This document shows, piece by piece, positions 55,375-62,376 of a stretch of DNA of 64,000 bases (its first letter is position 1; the number at the start of each line of letters is the position of its first letter). The position numbers and the translations under genes are program-made. The notes under the pieces were generated by a model. It did not search any database and was not told the DNA's origin. It was given only the letters and a program-made list of their open reading frames with translations. The DNA comes from Tenuifilum sp. 4138str (GTDB lineage: Bacteria > Bacteroidota > Bacteroidia > Bacteroidales > Tenuifilaceae): contig NZ_JBGCUE010000001.1 in NCBI RefSeq assembly GCF_041102575.1, positions 310,001 to 374,000 on the forward strand. The letters run 5' to 3'.

Positions 55375-56435
55375 CAAACAAACTTATAGCCACAATAAAA
55401 AATATACAGCACTACTACGAAATAGACAGTTCTTATTTGCTGTATATTGATAAAAAAGATAATTTGAGATGTATTTCAAAGGATAATTTTAAAGAAATAT
55501 GGTACTTTGAAAACTGTTATAACTTCTTTATTAATAAGGAATATGTTGTTTGTGGGATGGTTGGGAATGAAAAAACAACTATACTAAACCTGAATGATGG
55601 CACAAAGGTTAAAGAATTCGATTTCGACTTAAATATAAAAGGTAAAAGAACTGAATTATATTACTATGGGTCAACATACAGAAACAATGAACCTGTAATC
55701 CTGAAATTTGATTTAAGTAAAAATGAATTAGCGGGAATTTTCCCTTCATTGTTTGGAATAGGAACACTATTGAATGATATTCACTATCTTACGGATAAAA
55801 AAGGGAAAATACTTTTTAAGAAGAATATCGAAAACGACACCACCCTTTGGCAGTTCGACATTTCCCAGTTTGGCACATATAAAGACAAAAAAATCTTTAC
55901 AGATAAAGAGCCGGAAGTTCGCCAGCGGGAAATAAACCGGGTTTATTACCACAACAATAAAATAATAGTAACCCTTTCGAGGGCAATTATAGCATTAAAC
56001 CCGGTTAACGGGGAGTTAATCTGGAAAATTGATTTTGATAATTACGACCCTGTAACCCTTTTGTTTGACGGGAATATTGCTTATTCAGGGAGACTGATAT
56101 ACTTTGCTATTATTGACATAGAAAAAGGTATAAAACTTTTTGAAAAGGATTTTGACCCCTCTTACCGTTTTGAAATCGAAGGATTTAAATTGAGCCAAAT
56201 TAGGTACATCGGCCTAACCCTTCATGAAAACCACCTTTGGTTCACCCATGAGGATAAAGGGCATCAGTTTTTATTGAAAGCCGACCCACGAAATGGTAAT
56301 ATTGTGGACGGTATGCTGCTAGAAACGAAGCTTCCGACCCATCCGCCTCAATTTGATGAAAACAGAATGTATATATTAGACCAGGAAGGGAATTTGTATG
56401 TATATGAAACAATTGAAAATGAACAATATAATTAA
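55371..56435 (+). CDS. Cassette protein B1: PQQ-like beta-propeller repeat protein
   Basis: 354 residues without a signal peptide. Repeated blade-like units are visible: 'DSSYLLYIDKKDNLRCIS', 'IIALNPVNGELIWKIDFDN', 'FLLKADPRNGNIVDG', 'MYILDQEGNLYVYE'. This is the PQQ/BamB-like propeller pattern, without any quinone-binding claim. Compared with B2, the residues from 'IENDTTLWQFDISQFGTYKD' to 'IIALNP' and the last ~50 are nearly identical, while the N-terminal ~150 residues and a middle block differ. The ATG overlaps the A1 stop as ATGA, so A and B are translationally coupled. Function unknown; pairing with the A protein is the obvious inference. Confidence 0.65.
   Translation: MTNKLIATIKNIQHYYEIDSSYLLYIDKKDNLRCISKDNFKEIWYFENCYNFFINKEYVVCGMVGNEKTTILNLNDGTKVKEFDFDLNIKGKRTELYYYGSTYRNNEPVILKFDLSKNELAGIFPSLFGIGTLLNDIHYLTDKKGKILFKKNIENDTTLWQFDISQFGTYKDKKIFTDKEPEVRQREINRVYYHNNKIIVTLSRAIIALNPVNGELIWKIDFDNYDPVTLLFDGNIAYSGRLIYFAIIDIEKGIKLFEKDFDPSYRFEIEGFKLSQIRYIGLTLHENHLWFTHEDKGHQFLLKADPRNGNIVDGMLLETKLPTHPPQFDENRMYILDQEGNLYVYETIENEQYN
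55821..56004 (+). repeat. Propeller constant block, copy 1
   Basis: 184 bp nearly identical to 57297-57480 (about four base changes). It lies inside B1. Sequence on both sides is clearly diverged, a mosaic pattern typical of gene conversion. Confidence 0.88.
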
Positions 56436-56541
56436 AATTAAAAGTACAGGATGTAGCAGGACACTTTTGCTTAATACCATGCTATTCGTATTTTTGTTTG
56501 TTGTAAGGGTTTTTGCCTTTGGCAATGGCGTTATAAACGCC
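56275..56541 (+). repeat. B-end/A-start direct repeat, copy 1
   Basis: 267 bp, spanning the end of B1 and the start of A2, nearly identical to 57751-58017. It includes the constant C-terminus of the propeller protein and the signal region of the next A gene. Confidence 0.88.
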
Positions 56542-56862
56542 GGAATTACAAACGCACGCATTGCAGATGCGCGCGAGCGGGGGCTTATAAATGATTTAGG
56601 TAATGAGAAGCTGGGTGAATTAGCAAATTTACAATGGGTATTCAAAAAGACCGACGGGATAACTGACGATGTACTGAAAGATAAGGTAATTGGGGCGTTA
56701 AAGAAATATATACCAAAACTTAAAGAAGCTTTGGACTTTAATACGGTTAAAAAATTATTTCCTAGGGATGAATTGATTGATGAAACCAATTATGTAGAAA
56801 GGTTAATCAAAAATTTTGAGAAAGCTGAAAAATTTAATAAAGTATTTAAGGTTGTTGAATGA
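56419..56862 (+). CDS. Cassette protein A2: paralogue of A1 with a different C-terminus
   Basis: 147 residues from ATG 56419 (also ATG 56398); it overlaps the B1 stop by 17 bp. The N-terminus 'MNNIIKIKSTGCSRTLLLNT' leads to the hydrophobic 'MLFVFLFVVRVFAFGNG' and the same constant part as A1. From 'IGALKKYIPKLKEALDFNTV' on it differs from A1, but still ends 'FNKVFKVVE', like the A1 end. Overlap with B2 is ATGATGA. It has the same unknown role as A1, with a distinct variable end. Confidence 0.6.
   Translation: MNNIIKIKSTGCSRTLLLNTMLFVFLFVVRVFAFGNGVINAGITNARIADARERGLINDLGNEKLGELANLQWVFKKTDGITDDVLKDKVIGALKKYIPKLKEALDFNTVKKLFPRDELIDETNYVERLIKNFEKAEKFNKVFKVVE
56445..56699 (+). repeat. Cassette constant segment, copy 2
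   Basis: Second copy of the 255-bp segment, very similar to 54954-55208. Confidence 0.9.
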
Positions 56863-57884
56863 TGAATCTAATCCGCAAAATATCAGGCCTACGGCAAATG
56901 CCCACTATTATGGGTGAAAGAATATATTTTATTGACCGTAAATCTGAAAGGCTTATTGCTCTTGATAAGAAAACTTTTAATATTGTTTTCCAGCTTGATG
57001 ATAAAACACCTTCATTATCAATCTTCCAGAATCTAATCCTTTGCTATGGTTTAAATATCTATAACCTTGAAGGAAGTAAAATTTATTCAGGAGATGCCCA
57101 ATATTCTTATGAAAATGTATAATTTGAAAAGCTGACATTATGGAAACTTGTTGACAATGAAAAAGAAACAGTCTCATACCATGTGTTTGATACTGTCCAT
57201 ATGTCTTTTGTTAAGAAGGATATTGTTTTAGGAGCAGTTCCATTTTTATTTTTAAATAAATATATTTTTACAAGAAAAGCACAAATAATTACTTGTAAGA
57301 ATATCGAAAACGACTCCACCCTTTGGCAGTTCGACATTTCCCAGTTTGGCACATATAAAGACAAAAAAATCTTTGCAGACAAAGAGCCGGAAGTTCGCCA
57401 GCGGGAAATAAACCGGGTTTATTACCACAACAATAAAATAATAGTAACCCTTTCGAGGGCAATTATAGCATTAAACCCGGAAACCAGGCAATTGCTTTGG
57501 AAAATAGACATAAAAGAGTTCAACCCGTACGATATTATTTTTAATGGGAGTATTGGATATGTTGGCGATGGTCTGTACTACGTTGTTATTGATATAGAGA
57601 ATGGCCAAAAAATTTATGAACGGGAATTTGACCACACTTTACGGGTAAATATAGAAGGGTATAGCTTAAGCTACATCTTGTACAATGGGCTGACCCTTTA
57701 TGACAATTACATTTGGTTTACTTATGGTACCGATGGAAAACGGTTTTTACTGAAAGCCGACCCACGAAATGGTAATATTGTAGATGGTATGTTACTTGAA
57801 ACGAGGCTTCCGACCCATCCGCCTCAATTTGATGAAAACAGAATGTATATATTAGACCAGGAAGGGAATTTGTATGTATATTAA
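56862..57884 (+). pseudogene. Cassette protein B2: propeller gene with an in-frame stop
   Basis: The frame beginning ATG 56859/56862 stops at TAA 57120-57122 after about 87 residues, but continues open in the same frame to 57884 ('FEKLTLWKLVDNEKETVSYH' then the constant blocks). A single base change to a sense codon would restore a ~340-residue protein like B1. A GTG at 57183 could start a partial product. The N-terminal part ('RIYFIDRKSERLIALDKKTF') differs from that of B1. It ends 'NLYVY' with a TAA six residues earlier than B1. A sequencing error cannot be excluded. Confidence 0.75.
57297..57480 (+). repeat. Propeller constant block, copy 2
   Basis: 184 bp nearly identical to 55821-56004, within the B2 pseudogene. 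Confidence 0.88.
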
Positions 57885-58017
57885 ACAATTGAAAATGAAC
57901 AATATAATTAAAATTAAAAGTACAGGATGTAGAATGACACTTTTGCTTAATACCATGCTATTCGTATTTTTGTTTGTTGTAAGGGTTTTTGCCTTTGGCA
58001 ATGGCGTTATAAACGCC
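57751..58017 (+). repeat. B-end/A-start direct repeat, copy 2
   Basis: 267 bp nearly identical to 56275-56541, 1,476 bp further along. The right end coincides with the break in A3. Confidence 0.88.
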
Positions 58018-58086
58018 CGCTCGCGCGGATTTACCTTCGGTGAGCTCCCTTCGGTCGGTTGTAATCCGTGCGGTTGTATTCGGTAA
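57895..58086 (+). pseudogene. Cassette protein A3: truncated copy
   Basis: Starts like A2 ('MNNIIKIKSTGC', then 'RMTLLLNTMLFVF') through the signal and 'FGNGVINA', then leaves the family at 58017. It joins an inverted copy of the CGCGCGAGCGGG element (58016-58028 reads CCCGCTCGCGCGG) and ends after about 63 residues. The constant part after the signal is missing, so it is a remnant created by recombination in the repeats. Confidence 0.7.
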
Positions 58087-58143
58087 AGCCCATCCGTGCG
58101 GTTATTTTAAAAGGTGTTTTCAATGAGGTGCAGCTCGAATAAG

Positions 58144-58197
58144 TAATAAAGTGTGTAAGAGGTATTTGTCACGGACTACAAGTCCGCGCCAGCAATG
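58144..58197. repeat. Right direct repeat flanking the cassette array
   Basis: Same orientation copy of the unit at 54819-54870, including GGACTACAAGTCCGCGCCAG. The array lies between these two copies. Confidence 0.85.
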
Positions 58198-58268
58198 AGT
58201 GGCGTATGCCGCATGCGTCAAAAGACGCGCGCGAGCAAGGTCCCGCCCTGAAGTTTCTCCAAAAATTT

Positions 58269-58335
58269 AAGGCTATCCTTGTTCAGAATAGCCTTTGGTA
58301 AATGTGAGTTTTCTGCAAGTGATCCGGGCGGGATT
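58269..58335 (-). repeat. Duplicated terminator and tRNA 3' end
   Basis: AAGGCTATCCTT..AATAGCCTT..AAGTGATCCGGGCGGGATT, a partial copy of 58385-58450. The shared 19 bp AAGTGATCCGGGCGGGATT include the 3' end of tRNA-Arg. After this the copy diverges. It could be a footprint of integration at the tRNA, or simple tandem duplication. Confidence 0.7.
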
Positions 58336-58383
58336 AGTTCGCCTATGGCTCATGATCCCGTCCTGAACTGTTAGATAAAAAGA

Positions 58384-58412
58384 AAAGGCTATCCTTACTT
58401 GGAATAGCCTTC
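58384..58412 (-). terminator. Terminator of tRNA-Arg
   Basis: On the minus strand AAGGCTATTCC and GGATAGCCTT can form a stem of about 10 pairs with a T-rich tail, about 23 bp after the mature tRNA 3' end. A second copy of the hairpin is at 58269-58293. Confidence 0.7.
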
Positions 58413-58434
58413 TGTTAATGTGAATTTCAGTAAG

Positions 58435-58508
58435 TGATCCGGGCGGGATTCGAACCCACGACCCACAGCTTAGAAGGCTGTTGCTCTATCCAACTGAGCT
58501 ACCGGACC
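58435..58508 (-). tRNA. tRNA-Arg (anticodon TCT)
   Basis: 74 nt with a full cloverleaf: acceptor GGTCCGG with CCGGATC (one G-T pair), D arm GCTC..GAGC, anticodon stem ACAGC/GCTGT with loop CTTCTAA (anticodon TCT), and T arm GTGGG-TTCGAAT-CCCGC (the 5 bases GGGTC lie before it as variable loop). It reads AGA codons. The 3' CCA is not encoded. It is 66 bp downstream of hisIE on the same strand and may share its transcript, with a terminator just beyond. Confidence 0.95.
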
Positions 58509-58574
58509 GGCTTCGATATTTCGAAGCGCAAAATTAATCATTACTTTCAAAAAATAAAACACCGTACATCATTT

Positions 58575-59234
58575 TTACTTGCCCCACTGTTTTTCGCCTC
58601 GCTTAAAATCTTCAACCTCACTGTTGCTCACTTTTGAATCGGTGTGTCGGGTTCTGAGTGTTTCAATAACTTTACTGAATTTAAGGTTACGGCTCGATAG
58701 CAGAACCAGGGTGTGGTAAATCAAATCGGCGGCTTCGTCGAGCAATCGCTCGTCGGTACCATTTTCGGCCTCAAGCGCAAGCTCAACGGCTTCCTCGCCT
58801 ACCTTTTTGGCTATGCGTTTGGTGCCTGCAGCTAAAAGTTTGGCTGTGTAGCTTTGGTCGGCACTTGCTTGCTTGCGGTTTTCAATTATATCCTCAAGGT
58901 AATCAATAAAGCCTAGGGTGTTCCCATTTGTCTCATTGAAACAGGTATCGTTTCCTGTGTGACACACCGGCCCTTGTGGTGTAACCTTTACCAAAAGCGT
59001 ATCGCCATCGCAATCGGGAATTATCTCCATTACCTTAAGAAAATTTCCTGAGGTTTCGCCTTTTGTCCATATTTGTCGGCGAGTTCTGCTGTAGAATGTG
59101 GCAAGCCCCGTTTTACGTGTAACTTCAAGTGCTTCGCGGTTCATAAACCCAAGCATTAGCACTTTACCTGTGGCTGCATCCTGAATAATTGCAGGAAGCA
59201 ATCCATTTAGTTTGTCAAAATTTAGTGTAGTCAT
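58575..59234 (-). CDS. hisIE: Bifunctional phosphoribosyl-AMP cyclohydrolase / phosphoribosyl-ATP pyrophosphatase
   Basis: About 219 residues from ATG 59234; an ATG at 59264 overlaps hisF. The N-terminal HisI part (1-105) has 'KGETSGNFLKV', the metal sites in 'DCDGDTLLVKV' and 'GPVCHTGNDTCF'. The C-terminal HisE part (about 120-200) has 'RIAKKVGEEAVELALEAEN' and 'EAADLIYHTLVLL'. The enzyme performs steps 2 and 3 of histidine synthesis. The fusion is standard in Bacteroidota. It is the last gene of the operon, followed by tRNA-Arg. Confidence 0.95.
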   Translation of the reverse strand: MTTLNFDKLNGLLPAIIQDAATGKVLMLGFMNREALEVTRKTGLATFYSRTRRQIWTKGETSGNFLKVMEIIPDCDGDTLLVKVTPQGPVCHTGNDTCFNETNGNTLGFIDYLEDIIENRKQASADQSYTAKLLAAGTKRIAKKVGEEAVELALEAENGTDERLLDEAADLIYHTLVLLSSRNLKFSKVIETLRTRHTDSKVSNSEVEDFKRGEKQWGK

Positions 59235-59247
59235 AGCATCTGTTTTA

Positions 59248-60003
59248 TTAGTATCTAACTTCAATATTTCTGCTTTGTAAATATTTTTTTACCTGTGGAA
59301 TTGAAAGTATGCCGTAATGGAACACGCCTGCAGCCAAGGCTGCATCGGCCATGCCTGTGGTTAATACTTCTGCAAAATGCTCAGGCAATCCTGCGCCTCC
59401 CGATGCAATGACAGGAATACTTATGCTTTGGGAAATTTTTCGGGTGATGTCAACTGCAAACCCTTCCCTTGTTCCATCGGATGTGTGTGAAGTGAGAAGT
59501 ATTTCACCAGCTCCAAGTATTTCGCAGGTTTTTGCCCATTCAAGGGCTTTTATGCCCGTTCTTTTTGTTCCTGCATGGCTTACAACCTCCCAGCCTTTAT
59601 CGGTAAGCATAGTATCGATGGCAACAACCACACATTGCCTTCCAAAGGCATAGGCCATTTTGCCAATAAGCTCTGGTTTCTGAATTGCGGCAGTGTTAAT
59701 GGAAATCTTATCCGCGCCGGCTTTAATAAGCCTTTCAGCTTGATCTACTGAAATTATTCCCCCACCAACAGTGAAAGGAATAGCTATAGCTTTAGCCACA
59801 TTGCGCACAACTTCAATAAAGGTTTCGCGCCCCTCAAGGGTAGCGGAGATATCCAGCAGCACTAGCTCATCGGCTCCTTCGTTGTAATACTTTTCGGCCA
59901 GATATACTGGATCGCCCGCATCGGCAAGGTTTTCAAAATTCACACCTTTAACGGTTCGGCCATTCTTGATGTCGAGGCATGGTATTATTCGTTTTGCAAG
60001 CAT
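59248..60003 (-). CDS. hisF: Imidazole glycerol phosphate synthase, cyclase subunit
   Basis: 251 residues, a TIM barrel. The N-terminus 'LAKRIIPCLDIKNGRTVKGV' has the catalytic Asp, 'VGGGIISVDQAERLIKAGAD' and 'VAIDTMLTDKGW' contain the second phosphate/catalytic residues, and 'VIASGGAGLPEHFAEVL' is the C-terminal phosphate site. It converts PRFAR to IGP and AICAR with ammonia from HisH. It overlaps hisA by 19 bp. Confidence 0.96.
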   Translation of the reverse strand: MLAKRIIPCLDIKNGRTVKGVNFENLADAGDPVYLAEKYYNEGADELVLLDISATLEGRETFIEVVRNVAKAIAIPFTVGGGIISVDQAERLIKAGADKISINTAAIQKPELIGKMAYAFGRQCVVVAIDTMLTDKGWEVVSHAGTKRTGIKALEWAKTCEILGAGEILLTSHTSDGTREGFAVDITRKISQSISIPVIASGGAGLPEHFAEVLTTGMADAALAAGVFHYGILSIPQVKKYLQSRNIEVRY

Positions 60004-60701
60004 TGTAGTAGTTCTTTTAGGTTAATCTTGTTCTCGTAGTATGCTTTACCAACAATAGCTCCATTTATGGCCATTTTTTTAAGGTTAATAACATCAGCTA
60101 CAGAGCTAACTCCTCCGCTAGCCCAAATTGTTACATCGGGGAATTTCTGTCGTAAATCTTCGTAAAGGCTAAAAGCGGGTGCGGTTAATGTACCATCGCG
60201 GCTTATGTCAGTAATAGTGAAATGTTCAATTCTCATACTTAATAGGCGATTTAAAAGCTCGTCAACTCTGACCCTTGTTTGATTTTGCCACCCATTAGTT
60301 TTAACCATTAAGTGCTCACAATCCACTGCGGCTATAACTTTCTGGGTTGGTATATCGTTCATAAACGATTCATTGGCCTGTAAAAGCATTGAACCGAGGT
60401 TAACCTTCCATGCCCCAGCGCTGATAGCAAGGTTTACTGAGTTTAAGTCGCGGAGTCCCCCTCCAAAATCGACTTTTAGGGAGGTGGATTTTACAATTTG
60501 TTCCAGAACCCTAAGGTTCTTGGGAGCGCCCTCTTTTGCACCGTCAAGGTCGATAAGGTGTAGGTGTTCCAATCCCATATCGGCAAATACTTTGGCTTGG
60601 TCAACGGGATTTAAATCATACTCCTTAACTTTTAAAAAGTCGCCCTGGAATAGCCTAACGCATTTCCCATCAATTATATCGATTGCTGGCACTACTAACA
60701 T
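59985..60701 (-). CDS. hisA: Phosphoribosylformimino-AICAR ribotide isomerase
   Basis: 238 residues, a TIM barrel with 'VVPAIDIIDGKCVRLFQGDF', 'VDFGGGLRDLNSVNLAISAG', and 'ITDISRDGTLTAPAFSLYED', 'WASGGVSSVADVINL'. The acidic catalytic residues in 'AIDIIDG' and 'TDISRDG' are present. It opens the ribose ring of ProFAR to give PRFAR. It overlaps hisH by 7 bp and hisF by 19 bp. Confidence 0.96.
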   Translation of the reverse strand: MLVVPAIDIIDGKCVRLFQGDFLKVKEYDLNPVDQAKVFADMGLEHLHLIDLDGAKEGAPKNLRVLEQIVKSTSLKVDFGGGLRDLNSVNLAISAGAWKVNLGSMLLQANESFMNDIPTQKVIAAVDCEHLMVKTNGWQNQTRVRVDELLNRLLSMRIEHFTITDISRDGTLTAPAFSLYEDLRQKFPDVTIWASGGVSSVADVINLKKMAINGAIVGKAYYENKINLKELLQCLQNE

Positions 60702-61291
60702 AGCTCTATAAAGTTTTTAAGTACTTGTAATCCTACTTTTCCGCTTTTTTCGGGGTGAAATTGAACTCCCCAAAAATTTTTATGCTGAACTGCTGCAGTA
60801 AATTCAATGCCATAGTTACAAGTGGCAATCGTGTACTGGTTTTTAGAAACATAGTAGCTGTGAACAAAGTAGAACCATTCCTCTTGGGGCAATCCACTGA
60901 ATAACGGATTGCTGCTTAGCGTTACTTTGTTCCAACCCATTTGGGGTATTTTAAGCGATAAATTAAACTTAACAGTATTAAAGCTGCATAACCTCAGGCA
61001 AGTGGCATCACCCTCCTCGCTCTTCTCCCCAAGGAGTTGCATACCCAGGCAAATGCCAAGCAACGGAATAGTGGCTTCCTGTAAAGCGGCATCAAGCCCA
61101 GTTTCCTTTAACTGTTCCATTGCTCTTTTGGCATGTCCAACCCCGGGAATAATTAGCTTGTCAGCTTTGCTGATATCCAGTGGCGTGACAATTGGAATAT
61201 TTTTCACACCTAAGCGGTCCAGAGCATTCATTACCGAAGCCTGATTGCCGGCTCCGTATTGAATTATACCTATGGTAATATTCATTTTCAT
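60695..61291 (-). CDS. hisH: Imidazole glycerol phosphate synthase, glutamine amidotransferase subunit
   Basis: 198 residues. The nucleophile Cys is in 'LLGICLGMQLLGEKSEEGDA', the catalytic His and Glu in 'WGVQFHPEKSGKVG', and the N-terminus 'GIIQYGAGNQASVMNALDRL' is typical. It supplies ammonia to HisF. The start at 61291 is 2 bp after the hisB stop; 61285 is an alternative. Confidence 0.95.
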   Translation of the reverse strand: MKMNITIGIIQYGAGNQASVMNALDRLGVKNIPIVTPLDISKADKLIIPGVGHAKRAMEQLKETGLDAALQEATIPLLGICLGMQLLGEKSEEGDATCLRLCSFNTVKFNLSLKIPQMGWNKVTLSSNPLFSGLPQEEWFYFVHSYYVSKNQYTIATCNYGIEFTAAVQHKNFWGVQFHPEKSGKVGLQVLKNFIELC

Positions 61292-61293
61292 AG

Positions 61294-62376
61294 TTAAATA
61301 ATACCTTTTGTGCTGGGAATACTATTACCATCCTTTTTAATTGCCATTCCAAGGCTCCGTGCAAATGCCTTAAAAATTGCTTCCACCTTATGGTGGTCGT
61401 TTTCGCCATCAAAATCAATATGCAATGTTACTTGGGCGGAGTAGGCAAGCGAATGGAAAAAGTGCTTAACCATTTCGGTTGGCATTTGTCCAACGAATTC
61501 GCGAGAAAAACTGCCCTTGAATACCAAGTATGGCCTACCGCCAAAATCAAGCAACACCATTGCTCTGCTTTCGTCCATGGGTAAGGCAAATCCGTATCGC
61601 GAAATACCAGCCTTATCGCCTAGAGCCTTTCGTAACGCCTCGCCAAGAGCAATGCCCACATCCTCAATGGTGTGGTGCTCGTCTACCCGTAAATCGCCAT
61701 GGCATACAATGTCAATATCTATTCCTGAGTGCTTGACGAACTGCTCAAGCATGTGGTCAAAGAATCCAATGCCTGTATTTACCTTTGCATGGCCTGTTCC
61801 ATCAAGGTTAATGTTTACAGCGATGTCAGTTTCGTTGGTTTTACGTGAAATTGCAGCAAGCCTTTTAGGCTTTACTAGGTTATAAACTTCTTCCCAGTTC
61901 AAAGCAGTAAAACTACCTGGTATGGTTGCATGAGTTCCAAGGCGAATTGCTTGGCATCCAATGTTTCTGGCAAATAACTCATCGGTTTCCCTATCGCCAA
62001 TAACAATGGAGTTGGCAATGTCAAAATCTGCATTTAGAAGATGTTTAACCAAGCCAATGCCAGGTTTGCGTGTGGGTAAATTCTCGTCAGGGAAGGAACG
62101 GTCAATAAGTATCTCATCGAACTGAATACCCTCTGCTTTAAGTGCTCTAAGCATTACCTGGTGTGGGCCTAAAAAACTATCCTCAGGGAAACTGGACGTT
62201 CCAAGACCATCCTGATTGGTTACCATTACCAGGTAATAGTCAAATTCCTTGCATATTCGTCCTAGCCATGAAAAAACTCCAGGCATAAAGTCCAGCTTTT
62301 CAAAGCTGTCAATTTGGTAATCTGTAGGCTCCTTTATTAAGGTGCCATCGCGATCGATAAAAAGTATTGGTTTCAT
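61294..62376 (-). CDS. hisB: Bifunctional histidinol-phosphatase / imidazoleglycerol-phosphate dehydratase
   Basis: 360 residues. The N-terminal HAD phosphatase (1-165) has 'PILFIDRDGTLIKEPTDYQI' with the nucleophile Asp, 'VTNQDGLGTSSF', and 'VIGDRETDELFARNIG'. The C-terminal dehydratase (about 172-360) has 'GIGFFDHMLEQFVKHSGIDI', the metal-binding 'DEHHTIEDVGIALGEAL' and 'HHKVEAIFKAFARSL'. It does steps 6 and 8. The two-domain form is as in E. coli and Bacteroidota. It overlaps hisC by 4 bp (ATGA). Confidence 0.96.
   Translation of the reverse strand: MKPILFIDRDGTLIKEPTDYQIDSFEKLDFMPGVFSWLGRICKEFDYYLVMVTNQDGLGTSSFPEDSFLGPHQVMLRALKAEGIQFDEILIDRSFPDENLPTRKPGIGLVKHLLNADFDIANSIVIGDRETDELFARNIGCQAIRLGTHATIPGSFTALNWEEVYNLVKPKRLAAISRKTNETDIAVNINLDGTGHAKVNTGIGFFDHMLEQFVKHSGIDIDIVCHGDLRVDEHHTIEDVGIALGEALRKALGDKAGISRYGFALPMDESRAMVLLDFGGRPYLVFKGSFSREFVGQMPTEMVKHFFHSLAYSAQVTLHIDFDGENDHHKVEAIFKAFARSLGMAIKKDGNSIPSTKGII

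Larger units (their letters stand above)
58087..58434. other. Repeat-rich non-coding region next to tRNA-Arg
   Basis: The ~350 bases hold no gene. They contain the right direct repeat (58144-58197), 'GGCGTATGCCGCATGCG' with GC-rich tail to 58240, a terminator-like hairpin at 58269, and a duplicated tRNA 3' end (58317-58335). Confidence 0.65.

Noticed and set aside
54849-56789. Two similar minus-strand frames opposite A1 and A2
   Set aside because: They are antisense of the constant repeat, so their similarity just reflects the DNA repeat; the plus-strand frame has the signal peptide and ATGA coupling.
54954-58086. Classical RHS or toxin-immunity locus
   Set aside because: No RHS/YD repeats, no known toxin domain and no known immunity family could be identified; kept only as a hypothesis in the findings.
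58511-58528. GCTTCG/CGAAGC hairpin between hisIE and tRNA as a terminator
   Set aside because: Six-base stem without a T run on the minus strand; not enough to call.
58434-58637. Open frame of 67 residues over the tRNA region on the plus strand
   Set aside because: It is the reverse complement of tRNA-Arg followed by antisense of hisIE; a well-known artefact.
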